In this document: positions 33,297 to 42,790 of the stretch, piece by piece
How positions within the stretch are numbered: the first letter of the stretch is position 1
Layout: each line of letters starts with the position of its first letter
Source of the DNA: Candidatus Bathyarchaeota archaeon
Lineage (GTDB): Archaea > Thermoproteota > Bathyarchaeia > Bathyarchaeales > Bathycorpusculaceae
DNA length: 52,887 nucleotides
Direction: 5' to 3'
Assembly (NCBI GenBank): GCA_026014685.1
Contig: JAOZHW010000010.1
Coordinates: forward strand, 1-52,887
Translations under genes and position numbers: made by a program
The notes under the pieces: generated by a model
Seen by the model: the letters and a program-made list of their open reading frames with translations, nothing else
Told to the model about the DNA's origin: nothing
The model's database searches: none

Positions 33297-33611
33297 TACT
33301 ATCTATCTATGCTCGATGTAAGGGCGATTTAAGAATTGTGGGGCATAAACTAGTTTGAGATGGTACTTTAGGTGAGGGCGGCTTTCGAGGGAGTTCAGTT
33401 GCTCTGGCCCACCTTAGATAACCGTTAATGGATTAAATGTTGTGAAGATGATTTGTCCCAGATGTCCTCGACGCTACGTTCAGCGATATTTTCTCTGCAG
33501 CCTCTTTTGCTGATGCTTATGGCCAAAGTTTTAGGTTAATTGTTTATGTCTCAGACGTTGGTTGGGAAGGTTTTTACTCTTCGAGCAGTAACCCCTAAAC
33601 AGGAATTCAAC
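33297..33611. other. intergenic stretch without a secure gene
   Basis: About 315 bases between the divergent CDF and UPF0282 genes. A 21-codon frame at about 33449 (M-I-C-P-R-C-P-R-R-Y) has a CxxC but only a weak ribosome site and is too short to support. AT stretches near 33531-33545 may form the promoter of the UPF0282 gene. Confidence 0.4.
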
Positions 33612-34601
33612 ATGGGCGCTGAGCTAAAGAAAATCAAGGTTACCCCATTGGCATCGGAGAGCTTCGGCGTCCGCTCCATGTGCACACTCGTCGAAACCCC
33701 AGATGTAGCGGTGCTTTTGGACGCAGGCATCTCGCTTTGCCCATACCGCTTTAACTTGCCTCCGCATCCCATCGAATTCCAAACCATTCAGCGCCTCCGC
33801 CAAACAATAGCCGAAGCCGCCAGCAAAGCTACAGTAACCACGATTAGTCACTATCATTTTGATCATCACACGCCCAGCTACGAGGACTGGGTCGTCAACT
33901 GGACCGATGGCACCGAGACCGCAAGGCAAATCTACCAAAACAAAACCGTACTCGCCAAAAACCCTAAAGAACACATCAACGCTAGCCAACGTCAGCGGGC
34001 GTGGATGTTCCAGAAGACAGGCGGTAAACACGCCAAAAGCGTGGATGCGGCTGATGGTAAAACTTTCAGTTTTGGCGAGACTCGGCTGATGTTTTCTGAG
34101 GCGGTGGTGCATGGTTCGGAGGATTCGATACTAGGCTGGGTCATCATGGCAGTAGTGGCGTATGGGCAGGAACGTTTTATGTTTGCTCCCGACGTGCAAG
34201 GACCCATGGCAACGCGCACGACTGAGTTGATTTTGGCTGCTAAACCCGCCGTCATCATGTTGGGTGGCCCGCCGCTCTACCTTGCAGGCTTCCGCGTTGA
34301 AGAAGCACAGCTTGAATTGGGTATACGGAACCTTGAGCGCATCGTCGCAGCAGTGCCCACGGTGGTTTTGGAGCATCATGCACTGCGCGATGAAGCGTGG
34401 CAGTTAAAACTGGAGAGGGTTTTTTTGAAAGCCCAAGCAACGGGGCATAGGGTAATGACTGCCGCTGAATACGCAGGCAAAGAAAACGTTTTCTTGGAAT
34501 CTAAACGCAAACAACTCTTCAAAGAGCATCCTGTCTCAGAGGAGTTCAAACAGTGGACCAAAACACTTAGCGACAAGAAAATCACTAAACCACCCTTATA
34601 G
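33612..34601 (+). CDS. UPF0282-family metallo-beta-lactamase-fold protein
   Basis: 329 residues from the ATG with AGGA seven bases upstream; an upstream in-frame extension is not similar to the family. The opening V-T-P-L-A-S-E-S-F-G-V-R-S-M and L-L-D-A-G-I-S-L-C-P-x-R-F-N-L-P-P-H-P are UPF0282 hallmarks. The metal motif is S-H-Y-H-F-D-H-H near 101, with further ligands in H-G near 175 and F-A-P-D near 200, and late H-H near 265. An archaeal-specific hydrolase of unknown substrate. Confidence 0.85.
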   Translation: MGAELKKIKVTPLASESFGVRSMCTLVETPDVAVLLDAGISLCPYRFNLPPHPIEFQTIQRLRQTIAEAASKATVTTISHYHFDHHTPSYEDWVVNWTDGTETARQIYQNKTVLAKNPKEHINASQRQRAWMFQKTGGKHAKSVDAADGKTFSFGETRLMFSEAVVHGSEDSILGWVIMAVVAYGQERFMFAPDVQGPMATRTTELILAAKPAVIMLGGPPLYLAGFRVEEAQLELGIRNLERIVAAVPTVVLEHHALRDEAWQLKLERVFLKAQATGHRVMTAAEYAGKENVFLESKRKQLFKEHPVSEEFKQWTKTLSDKKITKPPL

Positions 34602-34607
34602 CCCTAT

Positions 34608-36605
34608 TTAGCGTTCTTGTCTACGCAGTGTTTGACTGTTAATCGCCACCAGAACCGTCGATAGAGACATCAAAATCGCCCCCACCGCAGGATCCACAAC
34701 CACCCCTAACCCCGCGAAAACTCCCGTCGCCAGCGGAATCGCAAAGATGTTGTAGCCAGCAGCCCACCAGAGATTTTGTACCATCTTTGAGTATGTTCGC
34801 TTTGAATAGTTGATGGTTCGGGTGACGTCTTGGGGGTTGTTTTTAACGAGGATAACGTCGGCGCTCTCTATTGCGACATCAGTTCCTGTCCCGATGGCGA
34901 TTCCCACGTCGGCGGTTGCCAGTGCGGGTGCGTCGTTTATGCCGTCACCCACCATCGCAACTCGGTAACCCTGATTTTTTAACTGCACGATTTTTTGAGC
35001 TTTCTGGTCAGGCAACACACCTGCAAAGAACTCGTCGATGCCCAACTCTTTAGCCACTGCTTGAGCCACTTCTTGGGAATCACCCGTTAACATGTAAACT
35101 TTTATGCCTGCAGCCTTCAAACCCTGCACTGCTCTTCGGGATTCTTCGCGGATTTTATCTGCCAATGCAAAAGCTCCCACAAGCTTACCATCTACAACGG
35201 TGTAAACAACGGTTTTACCTGCCATTTGAAGTTGAGATGTTTTCTCGTCAGTTATGGCGATGTTGAGTTCTTTCAGAAGATGCAGGCTGCCAACGTAGAT
35301 GCTTTTGCCGTTGACCTCTGCTTTGGCGCCTTTACCGGGGAATGCTTGAAAGCCCTTGCTGACTGGAATGGAGATGACTTTTGTTTTGGCGTGTTCTACT
35401 ATGGCTTTTGCGATTACGTGCTCGGAGTTCTGCTCTACCGCTGCCGCCATTGCCAACAACTCAGCCTCTGAAATGTAGGGTACGACGTCGGTTACACCGA
35501 ATTGCCCCATCGTCAAGGTGCCCGTCTTGTCAAAAACCACAGCATCCACGGATTTGGCGTCTTCAAAGGCTTTTCGGTCCCGAATCAAAATACCCCGTTT
35601 AGCGGTCAAAGAAGTTGACAAGGCAACCACAAGCGGGATAGCCAAACCCAACGCGTGAGGACATGCAATAACAAGCACGGTTACAGACCTTGTGAGAGCA
35701 AACTGTGGGCTGGCGATTAACGCCCAAACAAAAAACGTCACGGCACCGACAGCAACTGCGACATAAAATAGAAGTGCAGCTGCGCGGTTAGCCAAATCCT
35801 GCGTCCGCGACTTGCTTTGCTGGGCTTGCCTAACCAGCTTAACTACCTGTGAAAGGTACGTTTCTTCTCCAGTACGCTCGATTCTTGTGAGCAAAACCCC
35901 GTCGCCGTTAACTGCTCCCCCGATAACCTTGTCAGTTGCTGTTTTGTGCACTGGGTTAGATTCACCTGTTAGAAGTGACTCGTTAACGTATGATTCGCCC
36001 TCAACGACTACGCCGTCGGAGGGAATTTTTTCACCCGGCTTAACCAACGCCACAGTTCCCACCCGCAAATGAGAAACAGGCATATCCATAACGTCCCCAT
36101 CCATGACAACATGGGCGGTCGTAGGCATCACCCTTACAAGTTCTTCAAGAGCCCTTGACGCCCCCATTACGCTGCGGGCTTCAAGCCAATGTCCCAAAAG
36201 CATAACGTCGATTAAGGTGGCGAGTTCCCAAAAAAAGTCGTTGCCCACAGGGAAGAACACTGTTGCAGCTGAAAAAAAGAAAGCCACAGATATGGCGGTA
36301 CCCACCAGAGTCATCATTCCCGGTTGGCGAGCCTTGAGTTCCTGTATTAACCCTGTTAAGAAGGGCCACCCGCCATAACCGTAGAGAACTGCTGATAAGA
36401 CAAGTAGGATGTATGACTGATAAGGTACAGTCAGAGTATATTGAAACCAGAATTGAATCATTTCTGAAAGCGCCAAAACAGGAATCGTAAGGAAGAGGCA
36501 AACAAAGAGCCTATTTCTCAGGGTTTTGATGTGCATACTATGCGATGGCGTTTCATGCTTCGTTTCCTGCATATTTGTCTGGTGCGATTTCCCGTGATGC
36601 TCCAT
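34608..36605 (-). CDS. copB: copper/heavy-metal P1B-type ATPase, CopB-like
   Basis: 665 residues. The N-terminal 25 residues are His-rich (H-H-G-K-S-H, H-E-T-P-S-H-S-M-H) and replace the usual Cys-type metal domain. The transmembrane metal motif is C-P-H (315-317), the P1B-3 type linked to Cu2+/Cu+ or Ag+ export. D359 in D-K-T-G-T-L-T is phosphorylated, T-G-E-S is near 213, G-D-G-I-N-D-A-P is in the hinge, and M-S-L-S-T is in the last helix. It follows the small four-helix membrane gene by one base, so the two form an operon. Confidence 0.93.
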   Translation of the reverse strand: MEHHGKSHQTNMQETKHETPSHSMHIKTLRNRLFVCLFLTIPVLALSEMIQFWFQYTLTVPYQSYILLVLSAVLYGYGGWPFLTGLIQELKARQPGMMTLVGTAISVAFFFSAATVFFPVGNDFFWELATLIDVMLLGHWLEARSVMGASRALEELVRVMPTTAHVVMDGDVMDMPVSHLRVGTVALVKPGEKIPSDGVVVEGESYVNESLLTGESNPVHKTATDKVIGGAVNGDGVLLTRIERTGEETYLSQVVKLVRQAQQSKSRTQDLANRAAALLFYVAVAVGAVTFFVWALIASPQFALTRSVTVLVIACPHALGLAIPLVVALSTSLTAKRGILIRDRKAFEDAKSVDAVVFDKTGTLTMGQFGVTDVVPYISEAELLAMAAAVEQNSEHVIAKAIVEHAKTKVISIPVSKGFQAFPGKGAKAEVNGKSIYVGSLHLLKELNIAITDEKTSQLQMAGKTVVYTVVDGKLVGAFALADKIREESRRAVQGLKAAGIKVYMLTGDSQEVAQAVAKELGIDEFFAGVLPDQKAQKIVQLKNQGYRVAMVGDGINDAPALATADVGIAIGTGTDVAIESADVILVKNNPQDVTRTINYSKRTYSKMVQNLWWAAGYNIFAIPLATGVFAGLGVVVDPAVGAILMSLSTVLVAINSQTLRRQER

Positions 36606-36606
36606 A

Positions 36607-37041
36607 TTAAAGCAAACCTAAAAGGTGAACAAGAGCTCCATTAACAATCGAAATAACCCAAATAACAAAAAGGGGCGTCATCAATTTTTTCCACCGCACA
36701 CAAACCATCTTGGAAGGCCTCTTAATTACCCATGCGACGACAAGGATTATACCTATTACTTCGGCTGTTGTCCCTAAAATAACATGTGACCACACTGTAA
36801 CAGAGCCAAAAATCGAAAGTTCAAAAAGCTCTTCTGCCTCAGACGCAAAACTGGGCACCATTACAATAAAGATTAAAATTGTGTGCAAAATTAAGGCAGC
36901 TACAGTTGAGTAACCATGAAGCATAAAGGTTTTTGTGCTTTTTTGTTTTCGAAAAAGAGGCAACCCTAAAAACAAGAGGGCTACGATCAGGATTTGTAGT
37001 GACAGACTAACGTTCCCAATTAGGTCTAACTCCATAGACAA
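36607..37041 (-). CDS. four-helix membrane protein upstream of copB
   Basis: 144 residues with four hydrophobic segments (about 12-30, 46-66, 82-104 and 121-142). Histidines near helix starts (H-G-Y near 43, V-W-S-H-V-I near 86, V-H-L-L-G near 140) could bind a metal or heme, reminiscent of DUF420-like proteins, but I am not sure of the family. TTG at the stated start has GAGG ten bases upstream; an ATG two codons later is possible. It is likely co-transcribed with and functionally linked to the copper ATPase. Confidence 0.7.
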   Translation of the reverse strand: MSMELDLIGNVSLSLQILIVALLFLGLPLFRKQKSTKTFMLHGYSTVAALILHTILIFIVMVPSFASEAEELFELSIFGSVTVWSHVILGTTAEVIGIILVVAWVIKRPSKMVCVRWKKLMTPLFVIWVISIVNGALVHLLGLL

Positions 37042-37160
37042 AACAAATCAGCCTCAGAGCGCTTCTTTAATCAAGCGATATCGTCTAGTGCTTAAGCTAA
37101 ACTCATAAACATTTCCACATCAACCAGCATCTTAAAACTGCTTCTAATATGAAAGAACGA

Positions 37161-37508
37161 TTAAGTGTTTTCTCTGTATGTGTAGCCGCATCTGATGCAA
37201 CGTAGAAACTGTGTTGAAGACTCATCTGAGCCGCGGGTCTGTACCTGCCAGACGTTGGCGGTGTTGTTTCCGCATCGGGGGCACTCGACGTGTATGGTTG
37301 GCATAGGGTTTAGTTCCTGCTCTTCCCTGCCGATTACCGCAACGAACTGTTTTGGGTTGTGCTCGAATACTTTGGCGCTGAACAGTTTCGCGTTTGCTTC
37401 CTCTTTTTTGCGCCCACATTTACTGCAAACAAGCATTAGCAGGGTTTGGTTTCCTGAACGGATTTTGATTGGTTTTAGCATTGAACCGCATTCGCCACAA
37501 AACTCCAT
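37161..37508 (-). CDS. tfs: transcription factor S (TFIIS/RPB9-like)
   Basis: 115 residues with two zinc ribbons. The N-terminal one uses C-G-E-C-G near 4 and C-S-K-C-G near 24. The C-terminal one uses C-P-R-C-G-N near 79 and C-I-R-C-G near 104. Between the latter pairs, R-G-S-D-E-S-S-T-Q-F carries the acidic D-E hairpin that enters RNA polymerase to stimulate cleavage of backtracked RNA. GGGAG is eight bases before the chosen ATG; a longer frame begins eleven codons earlier without family similarity. Confidence 0.93.
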   Translation of the reverse strand: MEFCGECGSMLKPIKIRSGNQTLLMLVCSKCGRKKEEANAKLFSAKVFEHNPKQFVAVIGREEQELNPMPTIHVECPRCGNNTANVWQVQTRGSDESSTQFLRCIRCGYTYRENT

Positions 37509-37776
37509 ACAATCATCTCCCACACAAAGGTTGGCAATCAACGATTAGCTTTGACGCAAACCAAAGCGTTGAAGAGAGAGAAAACAGCTTTGCTTGCATC
37601 TCTGTTAAGCGTTGTTTTGCCTGTCGCATATGGATATTACCTCATCCTCTGCGCAGTAATGCATTAGACTATTTTTAGTGATAAATAACGTTGTGACTGC
37701 AGGATGTCAACAACAAGACCGACCGAACAACTTTTATTGCCGTCGCGTCACAGTGGCAGGTAAGGTTGGTTTAGAG

Positions 37777-38013
37777 ATGAAAGTCGGTGTATGCGGAATC
37801 GCATGTGAAAAATGCCCCAAAATGACCAAAGGCACATGTCCAAACGGCAGCGTCGGCTGCGTCGCGCGGCAAAACAAGTTTTGTCAAATCTGCAACTGTG
37901 CCTTCACAAAAGGCGTCAAGTTTTGCTTTGAATGCGCCGAGTTCCCCTGTGAAACTACCAAACAAGGCCCCATAAGCTACGGTTACTGCCAGTATCTTGC
38001 GGGTAAACAGTGA
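37777..38013 (+). CDS. cysteine-rich DUF3795-like protein
   Basis: 78 residues with about ten cysteines: G-I-A-C-E-K-C-P, G-T-C-P, G-C-V, F-C-Q-I-C-N-C and F-C-F-E-C, then F-P-C-E. The order G-x-x-C-x-x-C-P...C...C-x-x-C resembles DUF3795. It likely binds zinc or iron-sulfur. The ATG is where similarity starts; the frame is open upstream. It lies 37 bases before the ABC ATPase gene in the same direction and may be in its operon. Function unknown. Confidence 0.7.
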   Translation: MKVGVCGIACEKCPKMTKGTCPNGSVGCVARQNKFCQICNCAFTKGVKFCFECAEFPCETTKQGPISYGYCQYLAGKQ

Positions 38014-38050
38014 GAGTTACCCTTAATTGCGTGCTTCCGAATGATAAGTT

Positions 38051-38977
38051 ATGGTTTCTAGAGAAGTCCTCATAAAAGCAGAAGGGTTAACCAAAAAATA
38101 CGACGACTTTCAAGCCGTTGACCACATCGACTTTGAAGTTTACAGGGGAGAGTGCGTGGGGTTTTTGGGTCCCAACGGGGCGGGCAAAACTACCACTGTT
38201 CGCATGATGTACTGCTTTTTGGTTCCCACCGCAGGTGAACTCACTGTTGCGGGTTTAAGCGTTAAGTCGCAGTGCAGAGAAATCAAAGCCTTAATCGGTG
38301 TGGCGCCTCAAGAGGACAACTTAGACCCCGACTTCACCGTATTAAAAAACCTGACCGTTTACTGCCGGTACTTTGACATCCCAAAAGAAGAAGCGCTCAA
38401 ACGGGCGGAGGAACAGTTGAGGTTTTTTCAGTTGGAGGAAAAACGGGATGTGCCTATCTTGGCGCTCTCGACGGGGATGAAGCGCCGACTGATTTTTGCT
38501 AGGGCGCTGCTCAATCAGCCGCAGATTCTTATTCTTGATGAGCCCACTACAGGTTTGGATCCTCAAGCGCGGCATTTGGTCTGGGATGAAATTCGCTACC
38601 TCAAAAAGCAGCATGTAACCATCATCTTAACCACGCATTACATGGATGAAGCCCAAATCCTCTGTGACCGTATACTCATCGTAGATCACGGCAAAATCAT
38701 AGAGCAAGGCAACCCAGCTGAGCTCATCAAAAAGCATGTCGGTGAAGAAGTTCTTGAACTCGACTACGACGAAAAAATGATTCCTCTTCTAAAAGAGGCT
38801 TTTCCACAGTCCCGCATGGAGCGCATCGGCGACCGCATACAAATCTTCACCGACCAACCGCACGGCGTCTTCGAAGGTTTCCTGCAACAGCATAAACTTC
38901 AAAATGTCTCTATTCGCAACGCTAACCTCGAAGACGTTTTCTTGAAATTGACTGGCAGGGGGCTGAGGGCAGAATGA
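38051..38977 (+). CDS. ABC transporter ATP-binding protein (NodI/DrrA-like)
   Basis: 308 residues. Walker A G-P-N-G-A-G-K-T near 39, signature L-S-T-G-M-K-R-R near 133, Walker B I-L-I-L-D-E-P near 153, and switch His in T-T-H-Y-M-D-E-A near 190. The signature S-T-G-M (in place of S-G-G) is usual for the DrrA/NodI branch. A C-terminal domain of about 90 residues, ending L-E-D-V-F-L-K-L-T-G-R, also marks the branch. Its stop overlaps the permease start (ATGA). Confidence 0.92.
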   Translation: MVSREVLIKAEGLTKKYDDFQAVDHIDFEVYRGECVGFLGPNGAGKTTTVRMMYCFLVPTAGELTVAGLSVKSQCREIKALIGVAPQEDNLDPDFTVLKNLTVYCRYFDIPKEEALKRAEEQLRFFQLEEKRDVPILALSTGMKRRLIFARALLNQPQILILDEPTTGLDPQARHLVWDEIRYLKKQHVTIILTTHYMDEAQILCDRILIVDHGKIIEQGNPAELIKKHVGEEVLELDYDEKMIPLLKEAFPQSRMERIGDRIQIFTDQPHGVFEGFLQQHKLQNVSIRNANLEDVFLKLTGRGLRAE

Positions 38978-39807
38978 CAACACCCAACCTGCGCAAATCC
39001 CCCGCAAAATTCAGCATCCCCCACCTCACCTACAGAGTATGGACAGTATGGCGTAGAAACGCGGACGTTTTTATCAAAACAATAAAAGTCAACTTTATGC
39101 CCTCCCTTCTTGAGCCAATCCTCTATCTGGTCGCGTTCGGCTTTGGACTGGGTGGATTTGTGCAGAACATCAACGGTCAACCCTACATCAATTTCTTAGC
39201 GCCCGCATTGGTGGCGATTGCGGTCATGAACGGCTCGTTTTTTGAGTGCACGTATGCTTCGTTTGTGCGTATGTACTTCCAGAAGACATTCGACGCCATC
39301 GTCGCCACACCTGTGAGCGTGGAAGAGGTCGTAGCAGGCGAGCTGCTTTGGGGTGCTACGCGCTCAACCATCAACGTAACCATCGTGCTAGCAGTCATTG
39401 CAGCTTTCGGCTTAATCTCCAGTCCCCTGTTTTTGCTGGTGCCCCTTATTGCGTTCTTCGGCGGGTTAATGTTCGCCGCCATAGCCATGTGCTTCACCGC
39501 CTTGGCACCCAACATCGACTTCTTCAACTACCCCGCATTCCTCTTCGTTACGCCTATGCTGTTTCTAAGCGGAACCTTCTTCCCCCTCACCGCCCTACCA
39601 ACAGCTGTACAGGCGTTAGCGATGACCGTATTACCGCTCACACATGTGGTGAACCTCTGCAGAGGCGCGGTTGTGTCTACGGTGGAGCCGATTTTAGGGT
39701 TGAGCACAGAAATGCTACTACTGGTCAGCTTGGTTTGGTTGATTGCGGTGACGGCGTTCTTCTTTATCTTAGCCATAAACTTGATGAAGAAACGTCTAAT
39801 CGCCTAA
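38974..39807 (+). CDS. ABC-2 type permease (NodJ/DrrB-like)
   Basis: 277 residues, six helices. The first 35 residues are cytosolic, and P-S-L-L-E-P-I-L-Y-L-V-A-F-G-F-G-L-G begins the ABC-2 membrane domain. F-V-T-P-M-L-F-L-S-G-T-F-F-P near 190 is the hallmark loop. It pairs with the preceding ATPase to form an exporter of drug, polysaccharide or lipid type. It converges with the glycosylase gene, overlapping by four bases. Confidence 0.9.
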   Translation: MTTPNLRKSPAKFSIPHLTYRVWTVWRRNADVFIKTIKVNFMPSLLEPILYLVAFGFGLGGFVQNINGQPYINFLAPALVAIAVMNGSFFECTYASFVRMYFQKTFDAIVATPVSVEEVVAGELLWGATRSTINVTIVLAVIAAFGLISSPLFLLVPLIAFFGGLMFAAIAMCFTALAPNIDFFNYPAFLFVTPMLFLSGTFFPLTALPTAVQALAMTVLPLTHVVNLCRGAVVSTVEPILGLSTEMLLLVSLVWLIAVTAFFFILAINLMKKRLIA

Positions 39808-40727
39808 ACCACGACGCCTTTGACTTCAGCGAGTATAAGGTAGAACGCAGCTAACCCCCGCCATTTCCCCCAGTTTTTTGCGATTTCTCTGGCTTCCGCC
39901 GCCTTGATGTCTCTACTGTCGCAGTAATACGTGGAAATCACGCGCCTAATCCCGAAATCGTCGGCGGGCAACACATCCCACCGCTGCATCCCCCGCAGCA
40001 ACGTAAGCTCCGCAGTCCAAACTCCAATCCCCTTAAGCTCATCCAACTCAGCGATGACCGCGTCTGCGTCGGGGTTGTTTTTCATATCTTCAAGGTCCAA
40101 TTTGCCATCTGCAATTAAATGTGCCGCGTTGTAGATGTATTGGGCTTTGCGTTCGCTTAATCCGCAGCCGCGTATGTCGCTTATGCTTGCGGCGTAAATG
40201 TTTTGCACGTTAGGGAATGCATAGTAGGTTTCGTCGTCGATTTGGAGTTGGTCGCCGAATTTGGTGGCTAATCGTTCCTCGATGGTGCGGGCGACTTTTA
40301 TGGAAATTTGTTGCTCAACGATTGCATCCACTAAGCCTTCAAAAGCTGTTTGGGTGGTGGGGAATCTGAAGCCACGGAGTTGTTGAGCTATTCTATTCAT
40401 TGTTGGGTCGTTTTCTGCTTCTTTGTAGAAGGCTTTTAGATCAAAGTTGAGGTTGAAAACGTAAGTCAATGCCTCTTGGGCACTTCGTTTCGTTTCGGAA
40501 GTTATGGGCAAGTTTGATTTTAATCTGATTTCCAGCTTTGGCTGCTCAACACCGCCCCTAGAGGCAACCTCCGCCAAAACAAGCCCACCACCTAGACGCA
40601 GCACCTGATTAAACATGCCGTTACTGTATGCGCGTACATTGGGGTTGCCATTCGAAAAAACTTGGCAGCACAAATCGAAATCAAGCGGCGCCAGCGGAGT
40701 CATAGTGAAGGTTTCAGTGAAAGCCAT
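39804..40727 (-). CDS. AlkA-type DNA glycosylase
   Basis: 307 residues. The C-terminal HhH-GPD domain contains the helix-hairpin-helix L-K-G-I-G-V-W-T-A-E near 231 and the catalytic Asp in L-P-A-D-D-F-G near 253-259 (D257), the AlkA signature. V-E-Q-Q-I-S near 137 is another family mark. The N-terminal 110 residues form the AlkA beta-domain. There are no iron-sulfur cysteines. It removes alkylated bases such as 3-methyladenine. Confidence 0.88.
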   Translation of the reverse strand: MAFTETFTMTPLAPLDFDLCCQVFSNGNPNVRAYSNGMFNQVLRLGGGLVLAEVASRGGVEQPKLEIRLKSNLPITSETKRSAQEALTYVFNLNFDLKAFYKEAENDPTMNRIAQQLRGFRFPTTQTAFEGLVDAIVEQQISIKVARTIEERLATKFGDQLQIDDETYYAFPNVQNIYAASISDIRGCGLSERKAQYIYNAAHLIADGKLDLEDMKNNPDADAVIAELDELKGIGVWTAELTLLRGMQRWDVLPADDFGIRRVISTYYCDSRDIKAAEAREIAKNWGKWRGLAAFYLILAEVKGVVV

Positions 40728-40819
40728 GCGTTTTCTTCCTTAGGCATTGGCATATCTACGGCTCGCTATTAAAGATTTTTAACCCTCAACCGCATAAAGA
40801 AGCCCTAAGAGGAAGTAAA

Positions 40820-41494
40820 GTGCGCATCGTTATCCGAATAGGCGGCTCAGTCGTCGCCAACCCAATAAACACCGATTTGATGGCTAAGTATGCTGACGTA
40901 ATCAAAGTCCTCAAGATGCAGGGTCATGAGGTCGTGGTAATTTTAGGCGGCGGCTCCTTGGCGCGGGAATTTATCGGATTAGCAAAAAAGCTGGAGCTAG
41001 ACATGAACGCACAGGATGAAGTTGCGATTTCGTGTTCGCGGTTGTTTGCGCAGTTGTTCCTCAAAAAGCTAGGTGACATCGCATGCAGCAAAGTTGCGGT
41101 TTCGCTGGATGAAGCTGAGCAGTGCTTGGGCGAGGGTAAAGTGGTTGTGATGGGCGGTTTGAAGCCAGGAATCACCACGGACACCGTTGCTACACTTGTT
41201 GCTGAGCGGGTGCATGCGGATTTGCTCGTAAAGGGAACCGACCAAGAGGGCGTGTTCAATAAAGATCCAAGAAAACATCCTGACGCCGTTAAACTTGACC
41301 GCTTGACCTTTGACGAATTGGCGGGAGTTTTTGAGCAGAACGAACATAAAGCGGGAATCCACCAAATCCTCGACCCCGAAGCTGTCAAAGTGCTAAGGAT
41401 TAACCGCGTTAAAACTATCATCGTGAGCGGGTTCAAACCACAGAACATGCTGGCGGCAATTGCGGGCGAAAATGTGGGTACCGTCATAAGTTGA
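40820..41494 (+). CDS. pyrH: UMP kinase
   Basis: 224 residues, archaeal type. The start is GTG with GAGGAA nine bases upstream. R-I-G-G-S-V near 6-11 and the G-G-G-S-L-A-R-E loop near 48 mark the amino-acid-kinase fold. D-Q-E-G-V-F-N-K-D-P-R near 144 is the nucleotide-binding part. It makes UDP for pyrimidine biosynthesis. No operon partner is evident. Confidence 0.9.
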   Translation: MRIVIRIGGSVVANPINTDLMAKYADVIKVLKMQGHEVVVILGGGSLAREFIGLAKKLELDMNAQDEVAISCSRLFAQLFLKKLGDIACSKVAVSLDEAEQCLGEGKVVVMGGLKPGITTDTVATLVAERVHADLLVKGTDQEGVFNKDPRKHPDAVKLDRLTFDELAGVFEQNEHKAGIHQILDPEAVKVLRINRVKTIIVSGFKPQNMLAAIAGENVGTVIS

Positions 41495-41505
41495 TTGTGT
41501 TCCTA

Positions 41506-42291
41506 TTAAAAACTATCATTTAGCTCATTGCTGTTTCTTTTGATGGTTACTCTGCCGCTTGTTTGAGGTTGATCTAAGAGTTTTTTTAGGGTTAGGCAGT
41601 TTCTTGTAGCGTTAGCGTTATAGTCGTTGTTGAAGTAGCAGAGCACTTTAGCAGGGTTTTGACGCGTGATCTTCTCTGCCCACTGAGCGAGTTCATCGTC
41701 GGGATAGTTATGTTGGTACCAGCCGTTTTTGCCGTGAAACCGAACATAAAGGGAATCAGTAGTTTTTACGATTCCATCAGGTAACCCCGAAGCTGAGACA
41801 CAACAAAAAACCAAGTTCTGCGCCTGCAATAAGTCGTAGACTTCGCTGTCCCACCAGCTCGGATGCCTAAATTCTAAAGCATTAGTCACGGAGGGATCAA
41901 GCTGGGTTACGATTGTTTGAAGCAACTGCATGTCTTTGTGGATAGAGGGAGGCAACTGAAACAAAATGCAGAGAAGTTTTTCACGTAAGAGGTGTGCTAG
42001 TTGGTAGAAGTTTTTGGTGAGCTGTTCGGTGTTGTGGAATTTTCGGCTGTGAGTTATGGCTCTGTTGGCTTTAAGTGTGAACTTGAAGGTTTCAGGTGTT
42101 TTTTGGTACCAGTCTTTGAGCATTTTCTCGGTTGGGTAACGATAGAAGGTGCTGTTAGCTTCCAACGTGTTGAAGTGCGCGGCATAGTATAGTAGCCATT
42201 TCGGTTTAGCGAGACCTGCAGGGTAGAATTTGCCCCGCCAGTGGTCGTAGTAGAATCCTGAACACCCAAAATAGCACTCCAAAACCAGCAA
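41506..42291 (-). CDS. DUF72-family protein
   Basis: 261 residues with a TIM-barrel-type DUF72 pattern: G-C-S-G-F-Y-Y-D-H-W near the start, then F-N-T-L-E-A-N-S-T-F-Y-R near 40, F-Q-L-P-P-S near 115, E-F-R-H-P-S-W near 140 and Y-V-R-F-H-G near 190. The function of the family is uncertain; some members are linked to iron-sulfur or nucleotide chemistry. The exact start is unclear, since the frame offers several TTG codons before the conserved G-C-S-G. Confidence 0.8.
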   Translation of the reverse strand: MLVLECYFGCSGFYYDHWRGKFYPAGLAKPKWLLYYAAHFNTLEANSTFYRYPTEKMLKDWYQKTPETFKFTLKANRAITHSRKFHNTEQLTKNFYQLAHLLREKLLCILFQLPPSIHKDMQLLQTIVTQLDPSVTNALEFRHPSWWDSEVYDLLQAQNLVFCCVSASGLPDGIVKTTDSLYVRFHGKNGWYQHNYPDDELAQWAEKITRQNPAKVLCYFNNDYNANATRNCLTLKKLLDQPQTSGRVTIKRNSNELNDSF

Positions 42292-42420
42292 CCATTTTTT
42301 TTATTACTTCGCAGGTCTAATAGTTTTTGCGGCGACCAACCGCAAGCACACTTTAACTAGCCTCTCCCCAGACAGATAAGGTCTCTTGAGCACCCGCCTT
42401 TTAAAGGAAAAAGCGCAACC

Positions 42421-42642
42421 ATGGACCGTGAAATCATGACACAAAAACAAACCTTGACCGAAGATTTTTTGGTCGATTTGACTTTGCATAATTTTTCTGC
42501 AGCTATGCTAAGGGAGTTCGCTGTTAAAATTGTGAAGCCCTACTTTGGCGGTAACATAAACCAAGCGTTCAGAAGCCTTATGGCTAAGGCGATTGAAGAA
42601 GAAACCCTGTTCATGGATGCCGTAGCTAATACAAACAGGTAA
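42421..42642 (+). CDS. small conserved-type hypothetical protein
   Basis: 73 residues, soluble, mostly helical: the N-terminal M-T-Q-K-Q-T-L-T-E-D-F-L-V-D-L, then L-R-E-F-A-V-K-I-V-K-P-Y-F-G-G-N-I-N-Q-A and M-A-K-A-I-E-E-E. The middle resembles ribbon-helix-helix or similar small regulators, but without a clear motif. AAAGGA lies 12 bases before the ATG. It is divergent from the DUF72 gene and upstream of the histidine kinase, and could be a regulator or anti-regulator for it; this is speculative. Confidence 0.55.
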   Translation: MDREIMTQKQTLTEDFLVDLTLHNFSAAMLREFAVKIVKPYFGGNINQAFRSLMAKAIEEETLFMDAVANTNR

Positions 42643-42790
42643 ATCTCTTGATTTTCGCATTTTTGTTAATTAAAGTTGGATTTTGAATTCATAAATCTCA
42701 TAATAGCCCTCGTTGAACTTCTATAATAGGTGCACCTAACGATTACCCTTGCCAATACGCAAACGTTTGCTTACAGGAGCCGCCGCTGCA

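Noticed and set aside
33449-33514. A 21-codon frame with CxxC (M-I-C-P-R-C).
   Set aside because: Too short, weak ribosome site, no supporting context.
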